The notes beneath the pieces are model-generated. The model searched no databases. It was not told where the DNA came from and saw only the letters and a list, made by a program, of their open reading frames with translations. A stretch of 8,300 nt of DNA from assembly GCA_036568605.1 (NCBI GenBank), contig DATCSE010000135.1, positions 1 to 8,300 on the forward strand. The letters run 5' to 3'. This stretch comes from DATCSE01 sp036568605. Its GTDB lineage: Bacteria > Pseudomonadota > Gammaproteobacteria > Burkholderiales > Burkholderiaceae_C. Position numbers and translations under genes: made by a program. Below are positions 1 to 5,772 of the stretch, one piece after another; the first letter of the stretch is position 1; each line of letters starts with the position of its first letter.

Positions 1-1238
1 CAGGCCGACCATCAGCCGCGCCGCGTGGATCGCGCGCAGCCGCGGCAGCAGGCCGATCAGCAGCGTGGCGATCGCGAGCAACTGCAGCAGCTCGAAGCCG
101 GCGGCCCAGTCCGGCTCGCCCGGGATGCGCTCGTCGAGCAGCCCGGAGAGCAGGTTCGCATGCACCTCCACGCCCGGGAACACCTCGGCCACCGGCGTCG
201 CCCGCATGTCGTAGACGCCGGGCGCGGTCGAGCCGACCAGCACCAGCTTGCCGGCCAGGTGCGACGCGGCGACGCGCCCCTTGACCAGATCCGCCGCCGA
301 TACGTACTCGAACGCGCCGCCGTTCGGCCCGCCGGGGCCGCGGAACGGCACCCGCGCCCGCGCCTGCGCATCGACCGGGATCATCAGCCGCTCCCGCCCC
401 TGGCGCAGCTCGACATGGTCCAGCCCACGGTAGCCGCCGGGCAGCCAAGCCTGCGCCGGCGCGACCGGCACGACCTGCGGCCCGCCGGTATAGCGGCGCA
501 GCATCGCCAGCGCGAGCGGCTCGTAGTGACGGCCCTCGAGCTCGGCGATCAGCGGGACGCTGCGCACCTGGCCATCGCGGTCGGGCAAGGCATTGAAGAA
601 GCCGGCGGCCGGCGCGGCCTGCGAGAAAACCGGCAGATTCGAGGCATAGCCGGTCCAGTGCGTGACGCTGCCGGAGAGCTTCGTCTGCGCGGACGGGTCG
701 AACAGCGGCGCGGGCAGCACACCAACTCGCGGCGGGTTCAGACGCTCGCTGCTCAGGTAGTAGCCGAGCACCGCGTTACGCCCGGCGAGCGCGCGGGCGA
801 AGCGCGCGTCGTAGTCGAGCGACGGACGCAGCGTCGCCAGCGTCGTCTGAAGAGCGCGCGCGGCGTCCGGGTCGCGGCTGGCGAGGCGCTCGAGCGCCGG
901 CAGACCGGAGCTGGTGTCGGCCTCCGCGAACAGCAGGTCGAAGCCGACCACCGCGGCGCGCTGGCGCACGAACAGGTCGTCGGCGAGCGCGGCCATCGTG
1001 TCGCGGCCCCACGGCCAACGGCCGACTTCGGCGAGGCTCTTTTCGTCGACGTCGACGATCACGATGCGCGGGTCCAGCGTGCGCAGCATGAACGTGCGCA
1101 GCCGGGCATCGGCGATCGCGAGGTCGAGCTGGGTGACGAAGCGCAGCGGCACAAGGCCGATGGCATGGGCGCAGGCCAGAAGTACGGCGGCAACGACGAG
1201 CGCGATGCGCAGCGCGCGCCACGCGCCACGCGGAACAT
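1..1238 (-). CDS. CHASE2-domain membrane sensor protein, C-terminal part beyond the window edge
   Basis: The frame stays open from an ATG at 1238 to the window edge, giving 412 full codons and no stop. Residues about 7-29 form an N-terminal membrane segment. Residues about 35-375 match a CHASE2 extracytoplasmic sensor domain: the opening block IVIVDVDEKSLAEVGRWPW (58-76), the FDLLF strand (99-103), and the closing block LVLVGSTAPGVYD (331-343) followed by FPGVEVHANLLSGLLDE (353-369). A hydrophobic stretch from about 380 is probably the first of the membrane helices that usually follow CHASE2. In this family the cytoplasmic output is often an adenylate/guanylate cyclase, sometimes a kinase; it is not visible here, so the output is unknown. 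The neighbouring FHA, PP2C and kinase genes suggest a shared signalling role (inference). The ATG lacks a strong Shine-Dalgarno match and lies only 5 bases from a REP-like repeat, so a nearby alternative start is possible. The CHASE2 call is firm; the start is less sure. Confidence 0.9.
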
Positions 1239-1243
1239 GGATC

Positions 1244-1324
1244 ACCGTTCGGGCTGAGCTTGTCGAAGCCCCGGGCGATCGGTCTTGCTCGAACAAGCCC
1301 TTCGACAAGCTCAGGGCGAACGGT
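1244..1324. repeat. Pair of inverted REP-like hairpin elements
   Basis: Two 28-base arms (1244-1271 and 1297-1324) are inverted copies of each other with 4 mismatches, separated by 25 bases. Each arm also folds alone: a 5-bp stem (GGGCT with AGCCC in the left arm, GCCCT with AGGGC in the right) around an 11-base loop. The four mismatches between arms fall exactly on two stem pairs and keep pairing in both, as expected for structured repeats. The core CTTCGACAAGCTCAGGGC resembles a dispersed REP-like sequence common in beta- and gammaproteobacterial genomes (recalled, not searched). It fills nearly all of the 103-base gap between the FHA gene and the CHASE2 gene. It could end or attenuate transcription or protect mRNA ends, but no U-tract follows, so it is not called an intrinsic terminator. 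Confidence 0.85.
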
Positions 1325-1341
1325 GGGTCAGTCGCGCGGCA

Positions 1342-2022
1342 TCAGGCCTGCACGAACTGCATCTGCGTGCCGGCCAGCTCGATCACGTCGCCGTTCTTCA
1401 GATGCACGGTTTCGCCGGTCACCGGGTTGCCGTTGACAGTGGGCTGCAGGGAACCCTCGACATGCGCCAGCACATAACCGCCCGGCCGCTTCGTGATCGA
1501 CGCGACCTGCACGCCGGGCTTGCCGACCGTCGTGACGACCTTGGTCAGCGCGACCTCCCGGCCCGCCGCGGCGCCGTTGAGCACCCGGATCGACGCCGGG
1601 TTCGACGATGCGCCCAGCGAGCCGAAGCCCGAGGCGCCGAACCCTGAATGCTGATACCCGGGCTGCTGCGCCGGCGCACCCGTCGTCCGGGCCGCACCGG
1701 GTTTCATGATCATCGTCTTTTCGTAGTCGGTGCCGTCCTCGACGATGAACTTGATCTTGTACTTGCCGATCTCGACCGTGTCGTTGTGCGCCAGCAGCTG
1801 CTTCTTGACGGCCTTGCCGTTGATGTAGGTGCCGTTGGTGCTGTTCAGGTCTTCGATGAAGACGTCGGCACCGACCATCTGCAGCACCGCGTGCTCGCCG
1901 CTGACGGCGAGGTTGTCGATCACGATGTCGTTGTACGGGCGCCGGCCTAGCGTGGTCTTGTCCTTGGTGATCTGCACCTCCTTGATCACCACGCCATCCA
2001 ACGAAACGACCAGTTTGCCCAT
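1342..2022 (-). CDS. FHA-domain protein with a second, degenerate FHA-like domain
   Basis: The product is a soluble 226-residue protein with no signal peptide. Residues about 1-95 form a forkhead-associated domain, which binds phosphothreonine. The expected binding residues are present: LGR (25-27), SGEH with Ser41 and His44, and STNGTYING (61-69). A spacer of about 100-142 starts with DYEKTMIM and becomes rich in Gly, Ser, Ala and Gln. Residues about 143-226 look like a second FHA fold: IRVLNGAAAGREVAL, then VTTVGKPG, VNGNPV and LKNGDVIEL. This copy lacks the Arg and the Ser-x-x-His pair, so it probably does not bind phosphothreonine. The start at 2022 gives an FHA domain with a normal N-terminus, and AGAGG lies 8 bases upstream. 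A longer frame from 2088 would overlap the phosphatase gene and add 22 charged residues unlike FHA. The protein probably reads phosphorylation set by the adjacent kinase and phosphatase (inference). Confidence 0.93.
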   Translation of the reverse strand: MGKLVVSLDGVVIKEVQITKDKTTLGRRPYNDIVIDNLAVSGEHAVLQMVGADVFIEDLNSTNGTYINGKAVKKQLLAHNDTVEIGKYKIKFIVEDGTDYEKTMIMKPGAARTTGAPAQQPGYQHSGFGASGFGSLGASSNPASIRVLNGAAAGREVALTKVVTTVGKPGVQVASITKRPGGYVLAHVEGSLQPTVNGNPVTGETVHLKNGDVIELAGTQMQFVQA

Positions 2023-2030
2023 GCTCTCGA

Positions 2031-2036
2031 CCTCTT
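2031..2036 (-). promoter_or_regulatory. Ribosome binding site deciding the FHA gene start
   Basis: On the minus strand AAGAGG lies 8 bases before the ATG at 2022. It supports this start over the in-frame ATG at 2088, which lies inside the end of the phosphatase gene. Confidence 0.6.
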
Positions 2037-2066
2037 GTGTCCTGAGTCTTCTCTCTCGGGTCTTTG

Positions 2067-2870
2067 TTACCGGCGGAACGGCCACCACGACCGCGCCGGT
2101 CCGGCCGCCCCACGAACGCGAGCCAGGATGACCGAGATATTATCCTTGCCGCCCGCATCGTTGGCAGCGTCGATCAACGCGTTGCCGGCTTCCGACAACG
2201 TTTCGTTTGCTTGCAGCAACTGCGCGATGCTTTCGTCGTCGAGCATGTCCGAGAGGCCGTCGGAGCATAGCAGGTAGGTGTCGCCGGGCAGCACGTCGTG
2301 CAGGTGAGTCTCGAGCAGCACGGTGTCCTCGACGCCGACCGCACGCGTGACCAGGTTCTTGTTGGCCGAGAACGCGGCCTGCTCGGGCGTGATCAGCCCC
2401 GAATCGATCTGCTCCTGCAGCAGCGAATGGTCGTGCGTGATCTGCACCAGGCGCGCCGCGCGCATGCGGTAGGCGCGCGAGTCGCCGACGTGGCCCATCA
2501 GCAGCCGCGCGTCGCGGAACACGCCGACGACCAGCGTCGTGCCCATGCCGGCGTACTGCGGGTTCGAGTTGGCGGCATTGAAGATCGCGCGGTTCGCGTT
2601 GTCGACGCAGATGTCCATCGCGCGACGCACTTCGGAGTCGGTGGCGTTGTCCGAGGCCTCGGCGAGCCAGCGGCCGAGCTCGGTCTTCACGAACGAGGTG
2701 GCCATGCCGCTGGCGACCTCGCCGGCGTTGTAGCCGCCCATCCCGTCGGCCAGCACCAGCAACGCGGTCGGCTCGTCGACCGCGACCGAGTCTTCGTTGT
2801 TGTTGCGCGCTCGACCGGTGTCCGTGGCGCTGAAGAACTCGAGGGTCAGGGACGAGGCGGTTGCGGGCAT
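2067..2870 (-). CDS. PP2C-family Ser/Thr protein phosphatase
   Basis: The 267-residue protein is a nearly pure PP2C (PPM) catalytic domain, the usual length for bacterial Stp/PrpC/PppA-type enzymes, which remove phosphate from Ser and Thr using two Mn2+ or Mg2+ ions. Motifs appear in order: NNNEDS (23-28, metal-site Glu26/Asp27), ADGMGGYNAGE (41-51, metal ligand Asp42), GMGTT (108-112), GHVGDSR (126-132), THDHS (145-149), SDGLSD (203-208, metal ligand Asp204) and GGKDNIS (240-246, metal ligand Asp243). All predicted metal ligands are present, so it should be active. There is no membrane segment; the tail ends in a basic and aromatic SWWPFRR. It lies 33 bases after the kinase gene and 44 bases before the FHA gene, so it is probably co-transcribed with both and reverses the kinase (inference). 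The ATG at 2870 puts the motifs at normal distance from the N-terminus, although no strong Shine-Dalgarno site precedes it. Confidence 0.96.
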   Translation of the reverse strand: MPATASSLTLEFFSATDTGRARNNNEDSVAVDEPTALLVLADGMGGYNAGEVASGMATSFVKTELGRWLAEASDNATDSEVRRAMDICVDNANRAIFNAANSNPQYAGMGTTLVVGVFRDARLLMGHVGDSRAYRMRAARLVQITHDHSLLQEQIDSGLITPEQAAFSANKNLVTRAVGVEDTVLLETHLHDVLPGDTYLLCSDGLSDMLDDESIAQLLQANETLSEAGNALIDAANDAGGKDNISVILARVRGAAGPARSWWPFRR

Positions 2871-2903
2871 GGGCGCGGAGCCTGGGGCGGCGGTCGGGCT
2901 CGG

Positions 2904-4181
2904 TCAGTGGTCGGGATTGTGCCTCGGATCGACGGGCGAAAGCTTCTGGGTCGCCTCGAAGGCACGCGTTTCGGTGGACGCGGCCGGATCGCGCGTCGCG
3001 GCCGCGTCGGCAGCGGCTTTTGTCATGCCGGCCGCCACGGTCAGCAAGTCGGCCGCGAGCATGTGCCCATCGGCATAACGCACCTCGGGGCGCTTCTCGA
3101 GGGCGAGCGCGACGACGTTGGCGAGCGCCTCGGGCAGCCCGGGGCGCAGCGTGCGCACATCGGGCGCGGGCTGGTTCGCGATCTGCTGCAACAGGACCGC
3201 CATCGATTCGGACGCGAACGGCAGCGAGCCAGTCAACAGCTGGAACAGCATCACGCCCAGCGAATACAGATCGGAGCGCCCGTCGACGCGGCGCCCGGCC
3301 AGCTGCTCGGGCGACATGAACGACGGCGTGCCCAGCACCATGCCGGTTCGCGTACGCGCGGCGTCGGTGATGCGCGCGATGCCGAAGTCGGTGACCTTCA
3401 CGGTGTCGGAGTCCGGCTCGATCATCACGTTGGCGGGCTTGATGTCGCGGTGCACGACGCCCTGGCTGTGCGCGTACGCCAGCGCCTCGGCGACGCGCGC
3501 CACCGTGTGCAGCACGGTGGGCACCGGCAGCAGCCGCCCGGGCAGGGTGTGCTGCAGCAGGTCGCGGCCCTTGACGAACTCCATCGCGATGTAGGCCAGA
3601 TCCTGGTCTTCGCCGACGTCGTAGATCGTCACGATGTCGCGGTGCTGCAGCCGGCCGGCGGTCTCCGCTTCGCGAAAGAACCGGGTGCGGGCTTCGGCCA
3701 GCTCTGCGCCGGCGAACTCGCGCGCCAGCGCCATCGTCTTGATCGCGACCGCGCGGCCGAGCTGGGGGTCGTGGCCCAGATACACCATGCCCATCGCGCC
3801 GCGGCCCAGCTCGCGGTCTAGCCGGTAGCGGCCCAGCGTCGTGCGTTCGCCGCGCGTGGTGGTCGGGGTGGTTGGCGCGCCAGCCGGCGACAGTGACGTC
3901 GACGAAGCCACGGGCTCATCGGCCGCATCGGCCGATCCCGGCTCGCCCGCCGGCCGGCGCAGCGCCAGCCAGCGCCCGAGCTGGCCGAAACCGACGCCGG
4001 CGGCGAACCACCCGAGCCCGCCGGCGCTGGGCACCAGGCGGGCGACGAGCAGCGCGGCGACGACCAGCGCCGCCGAAATCGCCAGCCCCGCGCGTGCGTT
4101 CAGCCGCGGCGGCACCAGCAGCAGATACGCCGCCGCGAGCAGCAGCGCAACGACGGTCCCGAGCCCAATGTCCCCATCCAT
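2904..4181 (-). CDS. Hanks-type Ser/Thr protein kinase with N-terminal membrane segments
   Basis: The 425-residue protein has two clear hydrophobic segments (about 7-24 and 31-50), a weaker third (about 55-73), and a Pro/Ala/Thr-rich linker (78-116) with the Thr-rich run PTTPTTTRGERTT. The kinase domain covers about 119-385. The glycine loop is GRGAMG (126-131), the ATP lysine Lys148 (VAIK), and the helix-C glutamate probably Glu171. The catalytic loop is HRDIKPAN (244-251) with Asp246, Lys248 and Asn251, followed by DFG (265-267) and SPEQ (290-293) in the APE position. All catalytic residues are present. The C-terminal tail (about 385-425) is Ala/Thr-rich and has no PASTA or other sensor domain. 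The membrane part lies before the kinase domain, unlike PknB-type kinases, where the helix follows it. The gene starts the kinase-phosphatase-FHA series. The 82 bases upstream hold a GC-rich palindrome but no clear promoter. The ATG at 4181 precedes the first membrane segment directly. Confidence 0.95.
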   Translation of the reverse strand: MDGDIGLGTVVALLLAAAYLLLVPPRLNARAGLAISAALVVAALLVARLVPSAGGLGWFAAGVGFGQLGRWLALRRPAGEPGSADAADEPVASSTSLSPAGAPTTPTTTRGERTTLGRYRLDRELGRGAMGMVYLGHDPQLGRAVAIKTMALAREFAGAELAEARTRFFREAETAGRLQHRDIVTIYDVGEDQDLAYIAMEFVKGRDLLQHTLPGRLLPVPTVLHTVARVAEALAYAHSQGVVHRDIKPANVMIEPDSDTVKVTDFGIARITDAARTRTGMVLGTPSFMSPEQLAGRRVDGRSDLYSLGVMLFQLLTGSLPFASESMAVLLQQIANQPAPDVRTLRPGLPEALANVVALALEKRPEVRYADGHMLAADLLTVAAGMTKAAADAAATRDPAASTETRAFEATQKLSPVDPRHNPDH

Positions 4182-4247
4182 GCGCCGGGCACGTTAGCAC
4201 ACGGCCGGCGTGACGCTATCCCCCGAACCAGTTCGCGCGCGGCCCTC

Positions 4248-4265
4248 GACCCGACGCGTCGGGTC
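4248..4265. other. Perfect 18-base palindrome at the end of the unknown gene
   Basis: GACCCGACGCGTCGGGTC is perfectly self-complementary and overlaps the first two bases (TG) of the stop codon of the 149-residue protein gene. As RNA it could form a stem of about 7 bp with a small loop. No T-tract follows on either strand, so it may slow or help end transcription before the kinase gene, or be a binding site for a dimeric protein. Its role is open. Confidence 0.5.
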
Positions 4266-4713
4266 AATCGGCCAGCGCCAGCATCACCGTCATCCCGGTC
4301 GTCGCGGCGACCGGCACGGCCCAGCGACCCACGTCGCTCGGCGGCTGCGACGCGCTGATCGGTTCGTCGGGCTTGCCCAGGCGCGGCCGGCGCGCATCGA
4401 GCAGGCGGATCGCGCCCAGCCGCGCCTCCAGCCGCTTGGACACGTCGACCAGCGGCCGCTTCGCGAGCAGCCGTTCGACCTTGTTGCCGGGGCGCGCCTG
4501 CAGCTCGAGCTCGATCGCCTCGAACAGCTCGGCGGCCCAGCGCTCGCGCCACTGCTCGCGCGCCGCGTGCGACACCCAGCGGCCGATGTGGCGGGTCAGG
4601 GTCGGCGGGCAGGCGACCACGACCCAATGCGCCGCGTCGGCACCCTCCAGCATCGGCTGCAGCAAATGCCGTGCGTGTGCGGCGTCGTTGACGAAGATGG
4701 CGATTCTTTCCAC
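4264..4713 (-). CDS. Unrecognised 149-residue protein with hydrophobic C-terminal end
   Basis: I do not recognise this family. The start is a GTG at 4713 with a strong AAGGAG six bases upstream. The longer frame with an ATG inside the terC gene adds 40 Pro/Arg/Gly-rich residues and is rejected. The N-terminal part alternates strand and helix: ERIAIFVND (2-10), a helix with HARHLLQPML (13-22), then HWVVVACPP (29-37). A long, charged, Trp-containing helical stretch follows (about 41-74), then KVERLLAKRPLVDVSKRLEA (78-97) and AIRLLDARRP (101-110). This suggests a small alpha/beta, perhaps Rossmann- or USP-like fold, but I see no nucleotide-binding glycine motif. After a polar linker (113-129) the last 19 residues, WAVPVAATTGMTVMLALAD, are hydrophobic and could be a short membrane anchor. 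The gene lies 50 bases after a terC-type gene and may share its riboswitch-controlled transcript. A role in metal or envelope stress is conceivable but unproven. Confidence 0.85.
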   Translation of the reverse strand: MERIAIFVNDAAHARHLLQPMLEGADAAHWVVVACPPTLTRHIGRWVSHAAREQWRERWAAELFEAIELELQARPGNKVERLLAKRPLVDVSKRLEARLGAIRLLDARRPRLGKPDEPISASQPPSDVGRWAVPVAATTGMTVMLALAD

Positions 4714-4719
4714 GATGTT

Positions 4720-4725
4720 CTCCTT
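4720..4725 (-). promoter_or_regulatory. Strong ribosome binding site in front of a GTG start
   Basis: AAGGAG on the minus strand ends six bases before the GTG at 4713. It fixes the start of the 149-residue protein and rules out the much longer frame starting inside the terC gene. Confidence 0.8.
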
Positions 4726-4763
4726 GTCGTGTCGAGCGGATGGACGGCGGGACGCCACGGCCC

Positions 4764-5483
4764 TCAGCGGGCCGGGCTGGCCTCGGGGTCGGCCTTGTCG
4801 TGATGGCCGCTGCGGTGGTGGCGCGCCGCCCACCAGCCGGCGACTAGCACGCCGGCGATCAGCACCGCGTGCGTGACCACGCGGGTCACGGCGCTCGGGT
4901 CGAAGACGTCATCGAGCAGCGGCTCGCTGACGATCATGTGCGCCGCGGTGTAGGCCAGCACGCCGGCGCCCAGATACGTGATGATGGGGAAGCGTTCGAC
5001 CAGCCGCAGCACCAGCGTGCTGCCCCAGACGACGATGGGCACGCTGATCAGCAGGCCGATCACGACCAGATCGAAGCTGCCCTTGGCCGCGCCGGCGACG
5101 CCCAGCACGTTGTCGATGCCCATCAGCGCGTCGGCGATCACGATGGTCTTCATCGCGCCCCAGAACGTGTTCGCGCTCGCGGCGTGCTCGGCATGGCCGC
5201 TGCCCTCGTCGGGCAGCAGCAGCTTGTACGCGATCCAGACCAGGCCGAGGCCACCGACCAGCATCAGGCCGGGGATCTTGAGCAGCCAGACCACGCCTAT
5301 CGTCATCAGGCTGCGCACGACGATCGCGCCGACCGTGCCCCAGACGATCGCGCGTTTCTGCAGATGGGCGGGGAGTCTGCGGGCGGCCAGCGCGATGACG
5401 ATGGCGTTGTCGCCCGCGAGGACGAGGTCGATCAGGACGATGGCCAGCAAGGCCGACAGCCAAGTGGCGGAAAAGATTTCCAT
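4764..5483 (-). CDS. TerC/YjbE-family integral membrane protein, riboswitch-controlled copy
   Basis: The 239-residue protein has about seven membrane helices and the TerC-family signature: LAGDNAIVIAL (22-32) in the first helix and IADALMGIDNVLGVA (116-130) in a middle one. Asp25, Asn26, Asp118, Asp124 and Asn125 are likely metal-path residues. Its length fits the YjbE branch, which is often found behind a yybP-ykoY riboswitch. Characterised TerC relatives (Alx of E. coli and Bacillus members) are tied to manganese export or metal loading of secreted enzymes, so Mn2+ export is the best guess; tellurite resistance is not implied. The family call is sure, the substrate is inferred. A loop at about 91-104 carries two His residues. 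The C-terminal tail RHHRSGHHDK (221-230) is His-rich, a possible metal site absent from the upstream paralogue. The ATG at 5483 has GGAG five bases upstream. The leader is a riboswitch with its own promoter. Confidence 0.95.
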   Translation of the reverse strand: MEIFSATWLSALLAIVLIDLVLAGDNAIVIALAARRLPAHLQKRAIVWGTVGAIVVRSLMTIGVVWLLKIPGLMLVGGLGLVWIAYKLLLPDEGSGHAEHAASANTFWGAMKTIVIADALMGIDNVLGVAGAAKGSFDLVVIGLLISVPIVVWGSTLVLRLVERFPIITYLGAGVLAYTAAHMIVSEPLLDDVFDPSAVTRVVTHAVLIAGVLVAGWWAARHHRSGHHDKADPEASPAR

Positions 5484-5515
5484 GAAGGCTCCATGACGAG
5501 TTGCACGACGACCGG

Positions 5516-5537
5516 TGCAGGCGCCGCAGCGCCTGCA
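5516..5537 (-). promoter_or_regulatory. GC-rich hairpin in the riboswitch expression platform
   Basis: TGCAGGCGC and GCGCCTGCA form a perfect 9-bp stem around a 4-base loop just after the aptamer. The upstream strand shares its first three bases (5537-5535) with the 3' strand of the P1 helix, so P1 and this hairpin compete at their junction. No T-run follows, so it is not a canonical intrinsic terminator. It may bring the start codon close to the aptamer or act as part of a translational or Rho-dependent switch. Confidence 0.6.
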
Positions 5538-5695
5538 TCGAAGGTCTTGCTCGGCATGGAGTGAATGTTCTGGCCCGGCAAACCGGAAGCGACACGAGGA
5601 CGCTACGTACTGACGGCTTGCCGAAACTTTCCGCTTTGAGCGGCCCGGCGAGCGCCGGGTCGAGGCGGTGGAGTCGAGCTACTCCCCTTCAATGC
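5535..5695 (-). promoter_or_regulatory. yybP-ykoY (Mn2+-sensing) riboswitch aptamer
   Basis: Both ends of this leader segment match the yybP-ykoY class. The 5' side has GAAGGGGAGTAG (5690-5679) and the 3' side GCAAGACCTTC (5550-5540). The ends pair as P1: GCATTGAAGG (5695-5686) with CCTTCGATGC (5544-5535), 10 bp with one T-G wobble. Between them are a 7-bp GC hairpin (5659-5644) and a second arm, CGGCAA (5623-5618) with TTGCCG (5581-5576). The second arm encloses GTCAGTACG (5614-5606), which resembles the conserved loop block of the second arm. Members of this class sense Mn2+ and commonly precede TerC-family genes, as here. Ligand binding should stabilise P1 and raise expression of the downstream terC gene. 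The class is recognised from memory of its consensus; a covariance-model score would settle it. Confidence 0.92.
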
Positions 5696-5699
5696 CCTC

Positions 5700-5729
5700 A
5701 TTAGGACAGGGGTGCCCAATCCCTGTCAA
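5700..5729 (-). promoter_or_regulatory. Sigma70-like promoter for the riboswitch-terC transcript
   Basis: A perfect -35 box TTGACA (5729-5724) is followed after 18 bases by CCTAAT (5705-5700), which has four of six bases of the -10 consensus. Transcription would begin near 5693, at the P1 5' strand of the riboswitch, so the RNA would start with the aptamer almost at its 5' end. This agreement between two independent signals raises confidence. Confidence 0.7.
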
Positions 5730-5754
5730 GCGGGCGGTTCCAGCCCGCTGGAAC
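5729..5754 (-). other. Overlapping inverted repeats after the first terC gene
   Basis: Two mutually exclusive hairpins overlap here: AGCGGGC with GCCCGCT (5749-5743 with 5735-5729, 7 bp, 7-base loop) and GTTCCAGC with GCTGGAAC (5754-5747 with 5744-5737, nearly perfect palindrome). They lie between the stop codon at 5773 and the promoter's -35 box, one touching it. They could end the upstream transcript or bind a regulator. No T-tract follows, so neither role is certain. Confidence 0.45.
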
Positions 5755-5772
5755 GAAACACGAAACGCGCCA

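Noticed and set aside
25..1257. Plus-strand open frame of 410 codons
   Set aside because: Antisense shadow of the CHASE2 gene, which has clear family motifs; this frame is Arg/Gln-rich without motifs.
1342..2088. Longer FHA frame starting at 2088
   Set aside because: Overlaps the phosphatase gene end and adds residues not part of an FHA fold; the start at 2022 has AGAGG at 8 bases.
2298..3821. Plus-strand open frame of 507 codons
   Set aside because: Antisense shadow of the phosphatase and kinase genes, low-complexity His/Arg/Gly composition, no domain.
2067..4181. Part of a type VI secretion cluster (PpkA/PppA/Fha)
   Set aside because: No secretion genes nearby, the kinase lacks a von Willebrand domain, and the FHA protein is small and unlike the type VI Fha scaffold.
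4182..4263. Promoter for the kinase gene
   Set aside because: TGCTAA near 4195 resembles a -10 box only weakly and no -35 box lies at the right distance.
4248..4265. Intrinsic terminator before the kinase gene
   Set aside because: The palindrome is perfect but no T-tract follows on the minus strand, so it is listed only as a palindrome.
4264..4833. Longer 189-codon frame for the unknown protein
   Set aside because: The added 40 residues are a shadow of the terC end; GTG at 4713 has a strong ribosome binding site.
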